Below, in pieces: positions 16,157 through 30,200 of a DNA stretch of 64,000 bases. The position numbers and the translations under genes were made by a program. Under the pieces are notes generated by a model. It ran no database searches. It saw only the letters and a list, made by a program, of their open reading frames with translations, and was not told the origin of the DNA. Positions within the stretch are counted from its first letter, which is position 1. Each line of letters begins with the position of its first letter. Where the stretch lies: NCBI GenBank assembly GCA_938743325.2, contig OW568884.1, positions 372,001-436,000 of the forward strand, read 5' to 3'. Source of the DNA: Pycnococcus provasolii (taxonomy: Eukaryota; Chlorophyta; Pseudoscourfieldiophyceae; Pseudoscourfieldiales; Pycnococcaceae).

Positions 16157-16286
16157 GGTGGTCAGGCCGAGCGCAAGGCGGTGCTGCAAGTGCACACTGT
16201 CCTGTGCCCCTACAACACGGAGGGGCCAGCCGGCCAGCTAAAGTTCTATCAGGGTGGTCAAGCCGAGCGCAAGGCAGTGCTGCAAG
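16157..16286 (+). repeat. 34-bp direct repeat, 96-bp period
   Basis: GGTGGTCAGGCCGAGCGCAA... at 16157-16190 recurs at 16253-16286 with two substitutions. Confidence 0.8.
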
Positions 16287-16582
16287 GTGGCCGGAGGCTC
16301 CCCTGGGGTACTGAGCAAGTAGGTGGTCAAGACTCAAGATGCAAGAGACTTAGAGACATACATGCGACCTACATGCGACCCGGAAAGGGATACTTACAGT
16401 AGGGATAGGGTTTTAGGAATAGGGTTAGTTCGGATCCCTGTTCTCTGCCCCTCAGGGTGTGTCCCTCTCTCGCCGACGACATTTTGCGCGTTTCCCGCAT
16501 TTGAAACCAAACCACCAACCCTTAAGGCCGTGTGAAGAAGCGCGCATTGCGAACCACCTCATAGGTACCTTAGAAAGAAAGT

Positions 16583-17437
16583 ATGGCGTCTTTAGGGTCG
16601 TCCGGTCACACGGGTGATGGTGCTCATGGTGGTGGTGGGTTGGGGTTACCTCATGGTGGTGGGTTAGGGTCGTCGTCGTCGTTATTCTTGGTCACGCACA
16701 CGATCGAAGCGGTGACGGCGAAAGTGCCGTTCGCCATGATGAAGCTCTCGCAAGCCTTCCACTCGAATCAAGTGCCGTACCAACTTCGTCTTCGTCTAAT
16801 CATACCGACGTCCTCCCTGGTATCCACGTCGCTCTGGGAAGCGCCATCCGCCGCAGATATCATCACGTACCTCGACGGACCCACAGAACAAGGACAGCTG
16901 AACCTGAACGAGTTCTGCAAATCAGAAGCCTTTCCTGTCGTACGTGAATATCTACACGGCGTTTCTCTCGACCTGGGGAAGTCACAAGTCGTCGAAAGCG
17001 TGCAGACGTCAGCAAACAAAGCGGCGGCGTCCATCTCCGCCACCACGTCCGCAGCGACTGCGGAGTCGAAACCACCTTCACAAAATCCTCCCGCTCCTGC
17101 AGAGAAGACGGCAGCGGAAACGTCGTCCACGGCACCACCAACATCACCTGCAGTAGCAGCACCAGCACCAGCAGCTCCACCACCTGCAGCTGCACCACCA
17201 ACATCACACCCGCTCACGAGCACGAGCACGAGCACGAGCACAAGCAAAGATGCAACCGCGCTCTTAAAAGCCAACGCCGCGGCACCTCTGCCAACGACAA
17301 AGCGCGCAGCTCGCCCAGGACGACGGCCGCCGTCGGGACGGGCAACGGCGGCGAGTGCGTCCATAGCTATCGAAGAGAAGGAGGAGGTGGCGGCAGCAAG
17401 CACAAGTTCCGCATCAACGGCCCAAAAGGTCAAGGAA

Positions 17438-17482
<45 letters not shown>

Positions 17483-17977
17483 GTGGAGGCGGATGAAGAT
17501 GGCATCGTATCGAAGCGTGGCGTCAAGGCGGCGTCAGCGAAGGAGGCAAAGTCTATGGCGGCGGCGGCACGCGCAGGTGCTCCTGCAGGCTTGATGGCGG
17601 ACATGATGAAAAATGCAAGCTTCCGCAAACGGTCTATCATCGGGCCTGGGCCGCCAAAGTTAGAGGTTGAAACGACAGAAGCTTCGGAAGCAGCAACCTC
17701 TCCAGCTGAACCTGAACCTGAACCTGAACTTGAGCTGCCTGCATGGAAGAAGGAGATCCTCCAGAAAAAAGCGGCGGCGGCGGCGGCAAACAGCGGCGGC
17801 GCTGCTCCATTATCATCATCAACAGCAGCAGCAGCAATAGAAACAGCAGATGCACCTTCTCATAGAGAACCTTTCGTGAAGCCTTCAGGAAAAGCCCCCT
17901 CGGAAAAACCAGCTTGGATGGTAGCTCTTGAGGAAAAGAAGAAGAAGAAGGCTGCAGAGGATGCGGAAAGTAAGTAA
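16583..17977 (+). CDS. Hypothetical Asp/Ala-rich protein with W-motifs
   Basis: Single-exon gene, 464 aa. Residues 30-135 look folded (LFLVTHTIEAVTAKVPFAMM, then SLWEAPSAADIITYLDGP). The middle is Ala/Pro/Thr/Ser-rich with an 11-residue Asp run near 285-300. The C-terminal third carries LPAWKKEILQKK and KPAWMVALEEKKKKK, two copies of a P-x-W-x3-(I/L)-x2-K-K motif. Similar short W/basic motifs occur in actin-binding proteins of the phostensin/taperin type, but the match is short and I do not assign a function. Acidic and basic disordered tracts suggest a scaffold or nucleic-acid-associated protein. AATAAA-like signals follow near 18000. Confidence 0.6.
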
Positions 17978-18251
17978 GGCAAGACTTTTCACTCGTTCAG
18001 TAAATAAAGCAAAAGGTCAATTTTCAATTACATCATAAATAAGAAAGAAACGTTATGTTAGAATTTAGAACTATGTTTTTAAATACGACGAATTGCTTTT
18101 CTTTTTGTTCAAATAACAAATGGGTTTGGTATTAATTAAATTAGACCAGTGTCGATGATGGCGGAGGTGGGCGAAAGGCTCAAGGCACAAAGATACAGTT
18201 GAAGAGGCGAGAACAGTACAAATACGAGAACACAGGAAAATACGAACAACT

Positions 18252-21200
18252 TTAGTCATTCAGATTGCACAACGCCGCCACACCTTGCAAAACCCAAAAG
18301 TCTGGATTCGTGTGATCGGCAATGGGCAAACTGATGCTTAGGACGTAGTTGGTGGACGCTCCAGTGGTGCTGAGCACACCCGCACGAACACTCGTCTTGT
18401 AGAGCGGACACTGGTACTCCTCCGCGGGCTCGACGTAGTTCTCCACCGGGATGAAGTGCACTATGGGAAGCGACGAGTACATCTCACCAGGATTCGCCTC
18501 AATCAGCTTTCTTGCCGTCGCATCCCACTGAGCACCGTCCAGGAAGAGGTTGGTGATGTACATGCCATCCGCAGGGCGCTCTTCGATTTCAGCCCCATCC
18601 CACTGGTCCATGACATGGAAGCCAAAGTTCAGACGATCGATGGCAATCTTTGTCTTCCGTGCGTGATTTTGCAGTGCACCCGTCATAAAGCCCTGCGGGA
18701 AGAAGAAGTATGGCAGCGCGAACGTCTTGGGCTCGCCCGTTGTCAGCCACGAGCCGATGAAGTCCATGCGAGCCAAAAAGTCTTTGTTCCACGAGCCAAG
18801 CGGCTTCAGGCTCGGGTAAGCCACCTTCTCCCAAAGCGACGGCACCTTGTTGTTCAGGAAGCTCGTGTGCATCTGCTCCAATTCTCCGCTCATCACAACA
18901 AGACCCTTGATGGCACGCTTCAGCTCGTTGCATGTGGACGAGATTGTCTTTAGCAGGCGATTGAAACGATCCATCTCCTGGCTGAGCACAACACCCAGCG
19001 AGTTCATCATGCCCGTATCCTCACTGATGGCGAAAGGATTGTTATCCCTGCTGCGATTGTCCAGGTCGAGTTTACCAGGCAACGACTCGATAATCTCCGT
19101 CGCCATTTCGTCCACCGTCTCGTCGGGAGTCTTGCCGCCACCCGAGCCACCGCTAATGCGCGGCTGGATGGAAAGCACCATGTCCACAATTTTCTTCGTC
19201 TCCTGCAGCTGGAACGCCAAGTTCGCGTTCTCGTGCATTCCGAACACCTCGGGCGCTTCCGACGAGGGGAGCGAGTAGAGGTAGTCCATGTAATCCTTGT
19301 GAGAGCCCTCGGGTGGCGCGCGGTACGTGCCACTCGGTGTGAACGCGTACTCGTCGCCAATTACAGGCTCCGTGTAGTAATTTCGCAGCATCGACATGAG
19401 AAGGCGGCGGTCGAGGTCGTCCGTCACGCGGCCACCGTAAGTGATCATGCCCGTTACGTAAACGAGAGCCTTCCACGGGATCTCAATCTGTTCCTCGAGG
19501 AAGTTTCGCAGAACCATGTACGTGCACTCAAGGTCGGAGTTTGCAAAGTCGTAAGCCTTGTTCCAGCCAAGTGGGCCGAACTTTCTTCTCTCCTGCAGGC
19601 AGGCGTGGAAGAAACACGATGCGAACATCAGCTTCTTGAACTCGGCAACCTTTGGCGGAGCTGGCGTGCCATCGTCGCGTAGCGGCGTGCGCGTGCCAAT
19701 GTTCTCAAGGTACTCCGGATCGATGGCACTGTAAGAGCCGATGATGTTCGCCTTCACGCCTCGCGGCGGCTCGCAGGTGATCTTGATGCCACTCTGCAGC
19801 ACTGGCACGGGGAAGTGCGCCGCTGGCTCGGACGTGAGGAACAGGCGGAACTCGGAGTGCGTCTCCGATCGATCTGTGGACAGGTTCTCAACCATGCGCT
19901 CGAGGGACAGCATCCAAGACTTTGCCAGGTGGCAGTTCATGAGGCATACCCAGTCACCGGTCTGCCTCGCCTTGGCAACAAGCTGCTCCGCCACGGGACC
20001 TTGTCCCTGCCCAAGGCTGACGATGTGAAGGCGGTCGTTCGGCTTGCGATCCATCGTCGTGCCGAAGCGGCTGAGCATGCCCGTGGGATCCGCACCGACG
20101 CTCAGCACGAAGATCACGGGCGTCGCGTTCGTCGTGTCAGGGTAAACATCGCTGAGCTTCACGGGGATCGGGTCGACAAACTCGTTGCCAAACTTCGTGC
20201 GAACGAAGTGCTCGAACGCGAATATGAGCTTCTCCTCGCGGAGAATGCGGCACACGCACATGCGATGGAATTCGTCATGCATCTGCTCAGCCATGGTTCC
20301 CGGAGGTGTCGCGAGCCAGAACTCGTCGTTGTCCTTGTACGCGCGCCATTCGTCGGGCGCGTTGGAGATGGCAGCGCTCAGCCCACCGAAGATGTCTTTG
20401 TCGTACGACTCGAGGTACCTGATGGCATCCCACTGGATGTCGCTGAGCCACTCGGACACAGGGTTCGCAGGACCGTCGGGAGGTGCCATGGCACCGCGAA
20501 GGAGGAAGGACCAATGCTTTGCGTCAATCTTCCCATAATCACGCAGAATGCTCGTGCAGATGAGGAAAGAGTATATGAGCTTGTGGCGCTCGAAGAGACC
20601 ACGGCACACCATGGTGTACATGAATTTGGTGGAGTAATCGATGAGGTTTTCCAAGCGCGTTGGCAAATCGTCCGACTTCTCGGCGTTGTCGATGCACGTG
20701 TTGAAGAGCTGCGTGAAGTAAGCCAAAGAGTACTGATACATGCTGTCGACCAACCCCAAGTCCGCAATGACGAAGTACAGTATCGAGCCACGGTGCGGCA
20801 CGGTGCGATACTCCTCGCGTGCGTCGTTGATGGTCTTCTCCGTCACCTCCGCCTCCTCAACACGACCCTGAATCACGCCAGACGTGAGCTTGCTTGTCTG
20901 CAGCGTGTTGATCAGCGTCTCGTTGTCGAGAATGTTGCCCTCGGACTCCTTGAGCATTTTAAGAATCTTGTCCTCAAGATCTTTCAGCTGCTTCTTGTCG
21001 TTAGCAATCGAGACGACGAGGCGATCCTTCGCCTCCTCCAAATCAGGACGCTCCTTGCGAACGACGTCTCCGAGAAGCTGATCCTCCAGTCCAATCTGCG
21101 TCACGGTAAAGTTGATGAGCGTCACCTTGATGCAAACCTCAGGGAGATACGTTGGATTGGGCATCTTCGTGGTGATGTAAAACTTGAAGTTCGGGTCGTA

Positions 21201-24200
21201 GTCCACGTCGGTGTCTCCCAGGCGAATCAGAAGGCGATTGCCCGACTTGAAGACAGCTCTCTGCAGGATCGGCTCAAGTGCCGGGTCGAGCGACTCGCCA
21301 ACATCTTCGAGCAGCACGGGATTGCCAATACGAATCGCATTCTCGATCGTGCGGAGCATATTCCCGTCGGTGAGGCGAATGCATCGAAGCGCGGATTTTG
21401 CCTCCATGTTTTTCACCCATCTGTTTGCCTGATTTTGAGGGTCAATCTGTTTTATTCAGTGTGTTAGGTTGTTAGTGATTGTTTTCTTTTTTATTTTTGG
21501 TGGTTAGAGGTAGACTTACCATCAGAGGCCATCGTTTACCTCTCGTGACGAGCACGCCGTTGTCCGTGGACACGGCATCTGTGGGAAGACCAAAGACGGC
21601 CCACTCACGCGTCACAATTGGAGAAGACAGCGTGCTCTGCAGACTAAACGATTCACTGACGGGAATTTTTCTTTCCTTTGCCTCCTCGACCCAGTGGTCG
21701 ACGATTTCGTTTCTGTACGTTCCCGTGAATGCGCCGTAGTAGGATACGCAAGCGGCGCCGAGGAAAACGTCACCAATGAGAAGCACCATGTCCTCTCCAA
21801 TCTTCTTGGACGTTTCATCCCAGCGCACAGCCTCGTCACCGAGTGCCGACGTCAGCTTTCCCGCTCGTACGAGACGCTTTTCACTCAGCTCCATGTCATC
21901 CTTGAGCTGCTGCTGCTCGTCCATGGCATCCTGCAGCTGCTTCTCCAGCGCCGTGACGTTGTCCACAACAGCCTTGAGCTGCGCCTGCTTCTCCGCGAGA
22001 GCCGCCTGCATCCCCTGGAGCGACTCCTCAGCCTCGCGAAGCGCCTGTCGCTTCGGCCCAACAACCTTGGCAACTTTCGCGTACAAGTCCATCGCACGCG
22101 ACCACATGCAAAGCGACTTGGCCGCCACACTCTGCTTCGCAACCTGATCTGGCGTGTACACAGGATCGTCGACGTACTTCTTCAGCTGCTTGAGCACCTT
22201 GGGCTCAATCGCGTCCTTGTCGTAGTCGAACAGACGCTTGAGGAAGTTGCCGTCTGTGAGTACCTTCTTCGCAGAGTCCCAGTCCGTCTTCTCGCCAAGC
22301 AGCGTGCACACCGCTTCCATCGTCAGCTGCACGAGCGAAGGAGGTTTCACGAAGCCCTTGATCTCGACGATGTCATTCTTGTTCAGCGCGTTAAGAGCCT
22401 TCTGCGCCGCCTCGAGCGCCGGCAGAGCCTCGGCAAGGTCAGCCTCGGCATCATCCTTAATTGCCTGCGTTTCAGCCGTACTCTTTTTCACCTCAGCCTC
22501 TTCGACAGCGACCACAGCCTTTACCTTTTCCGCCTCCTCCTTGTCCTTGTTCACCTGCACGAGAAGCACCGCCGTCGCTTCCGCCTTCTCTGCGAGAATC
22601 GGCTGCATGCGCGTGATCTCGTCGCGAAGAGTGTCAACCACCTCATTCGTTTCGTTCAGCTTCATCAATCCATTCAGCAGTCGATCGCGAGCCTCCGTGT
22701 ACTCCTCTCTTTTCTCAGCGAGAAGTTGAACGTAAAGGTTGATCAGATCTAGGTACGACTTGGGCGTGATGTAGTACCTTCGTCGAAGCTCGGTGAACAT
22801 TCTTTCGGACATGGCGGCAATCGACGTGTGGATCGTCACGCACATCTCCACCACAGATGCGTGAACCTCGTCATTCTCGAGCTTCACCTTCTCGAGGAAT
22901 CGTTCAGCCACGGAGTGGAGGGCAGCCTCCGGCCAATCGGTGTACCAGTCGATGGTCGTGCATCCGATCAGGCTTGGATTCTGGCGGCAGCGCGATCGGA
23001 ACGCCTCTCCTACGGGAGACATGCACAGCACGATGTGCAGGTTGTTGCGCACGCGATTGACAAACGCTTGGTAGAGAGCCTCGCGTGTCTCGGGAATGCC
23101 GCGCTCCTGCGCGTACGGGCGAATGTCCGCGATGATCTTCTCCTTGTCATCGTTGCCGTACATGCCCGGCACCTCGCCGCTGTTCAGCATGTTGTTGATG
23201 TCCTCGAGCTGCGTTTCGCTCATGATCTGCGAGTCGGTGAACAGGAAGCAGCAGTTGTCGCCGTCGATGCCAGCCATCTTGTATAGATTCTTCAGGTCCT
23301 CGCGGAACTCGGTCATGCCGTACGAACGAGTGAGCTCAATAGAGAAGCACTTGTACTCCGCCATGAAGCATGCAAACCGAGTCATGCTCTGCTTGCCGCT
23401 GCCGCCGACACCAACGAGCATGGCATTTCCACGTGGCTGGCGCAAGATGCGGCAGAGGCGAACGAGGTGTTCCATGGCATCAGCAAAGAAAACCAGATTC
23501 ATTTGGTTCGTCGCACTTGCGTTGTAGTCCTCGAGGTACGCGAGCAGAATGTTGTGCATCTTATCGGTGTCAAGAACCTGCTCATACACGCGGTCATCCC
23601 CGGTGGCTCCCATGCGCATGTAATCGCCGAAGAAGTTCTTTCGCTCCACAAACAGATCGTCGTGGCTATCGCTCACGTCCCAGCGCATGCGCAGCATCTC
23701 GTAAACAAGCTGCGTGAAGTACCCCTTGTCGGTGTCGTCGATAAGGCGGTCGTGGAACACACGCATCACCTCGTGTATCCAAAGGTCCCGAAACACTGGT
23801 TTGCTCTGGCACTGCGCGGGACTGATCATGAGGCAACCTTGAAACACTTTGGAAACGTCGCGCAGGTTGAAAGTGTAGTGGCTCTTTGATGGCGTGGGCA
23901 GAAGCTCCTCGCTCACGCGCTTGTACACCTCGATCGTGCTGTCCACGGAAGACTTCGTGAGTCCCTTGAACTCCGACGGGAAAGCCTCAAGGAAACCACC
24001 TAGGATAGAGCTGAAGATGGTGCGCATCACCTCATCGCCTGGCTGTGGGAAGTTGAGGATGTTGAAGTGCCTCACGAAGCGTGGCGTGAGCTCCTGGCGT
24101 CCACCGCCCGGGGGTGCGCACGCGCAGCACAGGGTTGTATCCTCGATGTCCTTCCAGAACAGCTTTTTGCGATCGTAGAATCCCTTCATGTCCTGGAACT

Positions 24201-27200
24201 GTCTCAGAAGCTCCACCGGCGGCTGCGCGCCGTACGTTTCCTTCGCGGGCATGTTCACGTCGTCCACGAACACCACGATGCGATTTCCCATCGGCGCGCC
24301 GAAGCGCGTCTTGCGCTTCTTCTCGAGCTTGCTCTCGATAATGTATTGCGTGTCAATCGCCGGCGTCTGCGCGCTGAAGTTGATCGGAATCTGCATCCAC
24401 TTCTTCGACCCGAGTTCGTTCAGCTTGCTCACGACAGACGCTGATTTGCCAACACCCGACCCTCCCGTGAAAAGTGAAGAGCGATTCACGTTCAGCAGAG
24501 TCTCAAGGATGAACGAGTACCGCGTCGTGTCAATCGTCGGAACGACGAGCTCGAAGTACGGCACCGCAGCACTGTACTTGAACTCGGGCAGGATGTTTTC
24601 CCAAGGCTGCAGAATCTCCGACTGAATGTCCATGTAGTTGTCGAACACAAGTCCCTGGGGTGGGAACTTGACCATGCACTCATCCTGCTGCGTTTCGAAC
24701 TTGTTTCGCACCCACTCGTCGAAAGCATCCCAGTGCACGGCATTCATGGAGCCACCGAGGCCAAAGACGAATGCGAACGCGAAAATCTTTGCGAGCATGG
24801 GGAACAGGTCCTCCGCCGGTTTGGTGAAGTCGACGCCGCGCTCGGGAACGCACATTCCCGTGAAGATGTTTGCCGTTGACGTCACGAGATTAATATCAAC
24901 CGTTGGTATCGCCTCCTTGCAGTTCTTGCGCACATACTCCAAACCTTCGGGCAAGTACCGATCGAAGAGCCTTTCGACGAATTCGATCGTCTCCGGAGTC
25001 AGCTCCACCTTCACATCCTCGTTCGAAAGCTCTCTTCCAAGCTGGCGGACCCAAGTCTTTACGAACGGCATCCAGCCAAGCTCCTCCGGAGGCACGTACA
25101 CCATGCCACATCGGCTTACGGTGGCGGGCGACGCCACGGCGAGGTCCTGCACCTCGAACAGCATGCGCATCGTCACTGGGTTGAGCTTGATGCGCTCGCC
25201 GTTTGGCAGGCAGAGTGTGCAGTTGTCGTCAAGCACCGTGTTCATGTTCTCGATCCAGATGGCATCCACGGGGCCGTCGAATACAACCCACTTGCGATCG
25301 TTGGTCGTGTCGGCGACGGCGTTGCGGATGAGCGTGGAGCCGAGTCCATCCGTCCACTCGTTCGTCATGAGGTTGTACTCGCCGTACAGCTCACCCATCT
25401 TGATGCACTTCGGGTTGAACGTGTACGTGTGCGTCACTTGGTACGTGTCGTCCTTGTGCTTCTGCTCACGGAGCATCGTCATCGCCGCCTTGAGAGTCTG
25501 ATACACGACCGTCTTGCCACCACCCGTGGGACCCACGAGCATGACTCCGAATCGAACGTTGAATGTCTCGTGCAGCTGGATCGTCTTGAGAACGAATTCG
25601 TCCACCACCTGCTTTTCCGCGTTCACGAGGCTCGCCTCCACCGCTGTCTGCAGGTCACCGTAGTCGTTCAGCGGCACCTCCACGCCGGGGAAGAGGTCAA
25701 GCAAAATTGCGCGGAACAGCGCGGCGTCATCCTTAAGGAACTTGGGCACATTCGAGTCGCGCATAGCGCGGATGAGCGTCACATCCTCGGACAATGTTGG
25801 GTTGGCACGCTTGAGCGAACCTGCCATCACAAGCACGGACTTCAGAGCGCGCATGCCAAAGTCGTAGTGATCCTGCTGGCTCAGCTGCTCGCTGGAGAGC
25901 TTGTACAGCTTAACCATCTTTCGCGCTAGAGTTTTGGCGTCGGCGAACCCTTCGGCATACAGCATCACCTCAGCCACGAGAGCGTAGTCGGGAATCATCA
26001 TGGCCATCGGCCTGAACAGCGCCTTAAGGTTGTCCGGCAACTCCGTTCGACCTGCGTATCCCGGATTCATCGTAATGAAGACACCGAAAGTTGGGACGAG
26101 GCGAATCTCCTTGCCCTCGAAGTTGAACTTTGACACCTCCGCCTTGAGCGCATTTTGGATCGTCAGAAGCTGCTGCGCGACGACCGATAGCACCTCGATA
26201 TCAATGCGATTGAACTCATCGAAGCACGCCCACGCGCCGCACTGCGCAAGTCCCGAGAAGAACTTTGCCATGAATTTGTAGTCGAGGTTGTCGCCGCAGT
26301 TGAAGACGACGCACTGAACGCCGAGAGCCTTGCCGAGATCCTTCGTTGTCTCTGTTTTCCCCGTTCCGGCGGGTCCGGCGGGTGCACCGCCAAGCTTGAG
26401 GTGAAGCGCACCAGTCAAAGTCATATAACAGCGATCTGTCATCGGCGTGACGACAAGGCGGCTCTGCGCGCCAAGGTACTCGTACATGTAGATGAAAGTG
26501 GCGTTCGTCTGACGCACAATTGTCTCTTCGTTCTCCTCGTCCCAGTAGTACCTGAGCTGCATTTGCCACTCAAAATCCGTGGAACGCGTGGCGTTATCAG
26601 CCATGAGATTCTCGACAATGTCGCGAGCATGCACATCAATCGTGATGAGCGCGACGACAATCTTGCGCTGCAGACCCGTCAGGTCCTGCCGCACCACCTC
26701 GGAAAGTTCCACCAGCTGACTGACGTTGACCTTGCGCCACTCGTCCAGCGCATCCTTGGTGGGGCGCTCCGTCTGCTCGAGGCACTGTGTCGTCGCGGCG
26801 CACCAGTACGTCTGACTTACGGAGATGACGACCTGTGCAGGCTGATTCTTCACCCAAGTCGGGCGTGCCATCTCCTCGTACTCCTTGTAGGCGCGCTTCG
26901 TCTCCCCTCTTAGAGAAGTTCTCATTGCGTTCTCCACGGAGGTCAGCCACATCTCGACATTTCCGCGCGCCTTGAGATTTTTCCCTAGCGAGACACGCTC
27001 GCCCTCGGCACTGATCATCGCGTGGATGTCGATGCTCTTCGGATCTTTGCCAAAATCAAGCCTGCGAATGCCGTCGAAGCACTTCGACATGTGCGGCTGA
27101 ACAGCCTGTACATTCTTCGTTTGGGAAAGGATCTCGAGCAGCTCATCGTTTGACAGGAAGTAGAAGCGCGGGAACGCCATGCGCTTCGTCTCAAGGTAGT

Positions 27201-30200
27201 CTTCCAGGTTCTTCTGCACCTTCTCGAGCGTTTCGTTCGCCTTCTCGAAAATTTCGAACCATCCGGGCGTCGTTCCCGCTTGCAGCGCATTGTTGCGGTC
27301 ACGCGTACGCCTCATGATGTCCTTGAATTGCTTGTCGACACTGAAGAAAGCCTTCGACTCATTCGGCAGCTGGCGCTGGATGTCTGGCGCACTAAAAATA
27401 GTTTCGAGGTACATCCAAGTGCGCTGGCACTCAAGCCATTCATCGAGCGTGTCGCTGAAGAGCTTGAGCTGCTTGTCCATCTTATCCACCTCATTGCGAA
27501 TGCCCGCCACGAAACGTGAAGCCGTGATGGTGGACATCGTCACCAACGAATCTTCCAAGGCGGTCATGACCTCATCAATGCCGCCGAGAATATACACGTC
27601 CTTCGCATCTTTGTACGGCAGCGCGACGAATTCGATGTTGGCCCACTTGGTTTGAACCTTCTGCAGCAATCCCTCGAGAGCAGCCTCCTGCGTTGCCTCC
27701 GTACTCACGGCAACGATGCGATCCTTGAAGTCTACCACCTTCATCTCGAGCAGCGCGCCGACGGTGAACGTGTCCGACTCGAGGTCGAACTTCTTCCCCG
27801 TCTCCTCCTCCAGTTTTGTCCAGTGACGCTCGCGTATGTCGGTATTGCGCAGAGCCTGCAGCACGGGAAGCGTTTCCTTCATGGCCACCACAGCCTCGCG
27901 CAGCTGCGGCACCTTCCTGTTCGGTGGCAACCCGCGCTCGAGCTTGAGGCATATCTTGTTGTATGCCATGATCTCCGCCTCGAGCGAGGCAAGGTCGATG
28001 TCGAAGAATTTCGACGCGCTCCACTGCTCCTCGAGATCGATCCAGTCGCGCTGGCCAGTCCAAAGAGTGTGCTTTAACGTCACCTCCTCGCTGCACTCGT
28101 CGAGATCCTCGAACGAAGTCTCGAACACCTTGAAGAGCCTCTGATACTTCTGAATGCGCTTTGCCTGCGCCTTCTGCTCCTCCACCTTCGACACGAGGCG
28201 GGTGGTGAGCTCAATGACCTCGCTCGATTTGGCAGACCCGTCGAGAATCATCTCGTGTCCTGCGAGCACGCGAATGTCCGCAACCTCCTTGCCGACACCC
28301 TCCACCTCTCGCTCGAGGTCCGAGCTGAACTTTATCACACGCTCCTCGTGGCTGCCTTCCGCGAAGTCAAGCGAGCCCTTGTACGCATTGAAGTCCGTCG
28401 GGAGCGTCTTGAACGCCGCGTGATCGATGTCCGGCACCGGAATGTGGTACTCTTCCATGAGCTCGTAGTACGCCGTGACCAGCATGAATTCGTCATCAAA
28501 ATCACTTCGATTAGCGAGGCAAGACTCCATGAACTCGATGTACGCAACAAACTCTTCCACCGAGCCGGGTGACGAGGAGAGCTTCGCCGTCGCGTCGTGC
28601 ACCTCGTTGATAAACTTCTGGTACCGCTCGCTTGCCAGCTGTGGGAGCAGGTTGAAGATCTTGTCCATGCACTGCTTCGGGAACGGCAGGAAGAGCGCAC
28701 GCAGCGCCTTCGTGTTGATGGAAAGGATTCCCATGTTCGCACTCTCCACAAGGCTGTCAAGCTGCTTTGTCTGATCGATGTACATGTCGAGATCCTCGCG
28801 AAATTCGTCCAACCCACGATCGCCTCGCTCCACCGATGCTCGCATCTCCGCGACGTCGAGCATTGAGTCAATACGGCAGAACTCGCGAGATTCGTTGAAG
28901 TAATCCTTGTAGTCTTCCGCCGCCTCGAAAGCGACGGAGATGCTTTCCTTGAGCAACGAAACGAGCTCGACGTGGCGTTCGGAGCTCATGAGGTCGCTGA
29001 GGTCGCCGTCTGCCGCCTCGGCGTCCGTGACGCTCTCGACAAAGCCGCGGAGGTCCGGGTGCGCGATGAGGCGCTGCACGGACGACATCGTCTGCAGATA
29101 TCCATCCACGGCACTCTCCACGCCGGCGTCGAATCCGACGACGTCCGGCGCGAATTCGAGCGTCAACATATCTTCGGTTAAGGTGATGTCCACCTCGAAT
29201 ACCGGAGGTTTGTCGTCACCATGATGCTTGACCTGGTCCGCGTCCTCGCCGTCGGCAGGCACGACCATGTGGCTCGGTGGTAGGATATTCATGTCGCGCT
29301 GGGTGATGGCAAGCATGTCGCCGACACTCTCCACCACGAGAATGTGCAGCGCGTCGGACACCATGTAGTCTGCAAGGCGGATGAAGTTGAGCAGGCGCCG
29401 TTGCTCCGAGCGCCTTGCCGCGGTGATTGCGTACGAGAACTTGGCTCCCTCGTCTTCATCCGCAAGTCCTGTCGCCTGCTGGCGCGAGGTCTTCATCATC
29501 GCCGCCATGCGATTACCGCCCTTTCGACCGGCGTTCAGCGCCTCTTCCTCCTGTTCGACGGACGTTCCGCCACGTTGTCCCACAAGGCGCTCCTCGAGCA
29601 ACGCGAGCGCCGTCTCGCACGCCACCTTGACAGTATCTGCCGTTTCGGCGGAGAAGCTTGCGAGATGCTCCGTCGCCTTGATCTTCTGCGCCTCTTGCGC
29701 CGCGTTGAACATCTCGAGCGTGTACAGCTGTCCCGACTGAACGTCGTGCAGGCGCATCGCCTCGAGCTCGTAGCACAGGCCGCGTACGTGCAGCAGGGCG
29801 CGCTGGAACGTATCGGTGAGAAGGAAGAGCTTCTTCTGCAGCGCAGCACGACACAGCCGCGTCTTCTTGTGCCGCACATGCCTCTTCCACGTGCTAAATC
29901 CCTTCCACTTGCGGTAGTGCCTGAATACGCCGAGCGTGGACACTTGGTTGAACAGGTGGTACTCGCGCTCAAACTGGTCGAGCGGCGTGAAGTCCGCGCT
30001 GCCGTCGACGAAGTGAGTCACACCAGCGCTGCTCATGGTGTAGAAATCACGCGGGTTCACCTCAGCGTGGCTGACAATGTCGAGGTCGTACGGGTTGTAC
30101 TGCTCTGCGTTCGCGGCTGCTAAGGATGGAGTGAGGTAGATGAACTCGAGGCTGTCGAGGTGCTGGCGCAGCAGGTTGAGGAACGAGTACCACGCGCGTG

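Larger units (their letters stand above)
15574..16582. other. Repeat-rich intergenic region
   Basis: It holds a 24-nt poly(C) tract (15747-15770), two GGGATCCCG motifs (near 15666 and 15690), an open plus-strand fragment from about 15930 to 16114 with protein-like content (GLFDKEWVRSIMPAMESK) but no recognisable family, a 34-bp direct repeat with 96-bp period, and degenerate TTAGGG-like sequence near 16400-16427. No gene is supported. Confidence 0.5.

Noticed and set aside
16157-16286. Possible CRISPR-like spaced repeat
   Set aside because: Only two units, a eukaryotic context, and no further repeats or cas genes.
19815-21467. Long plus-strand open frame (550 codons) opposite the dynein gene
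   Set aside because: It is the antisense shadow of a highly conserved dynein exon, rich in Arg/Val/Leu/His as expected for complement of GC-rich codons, with no recognisable domain.
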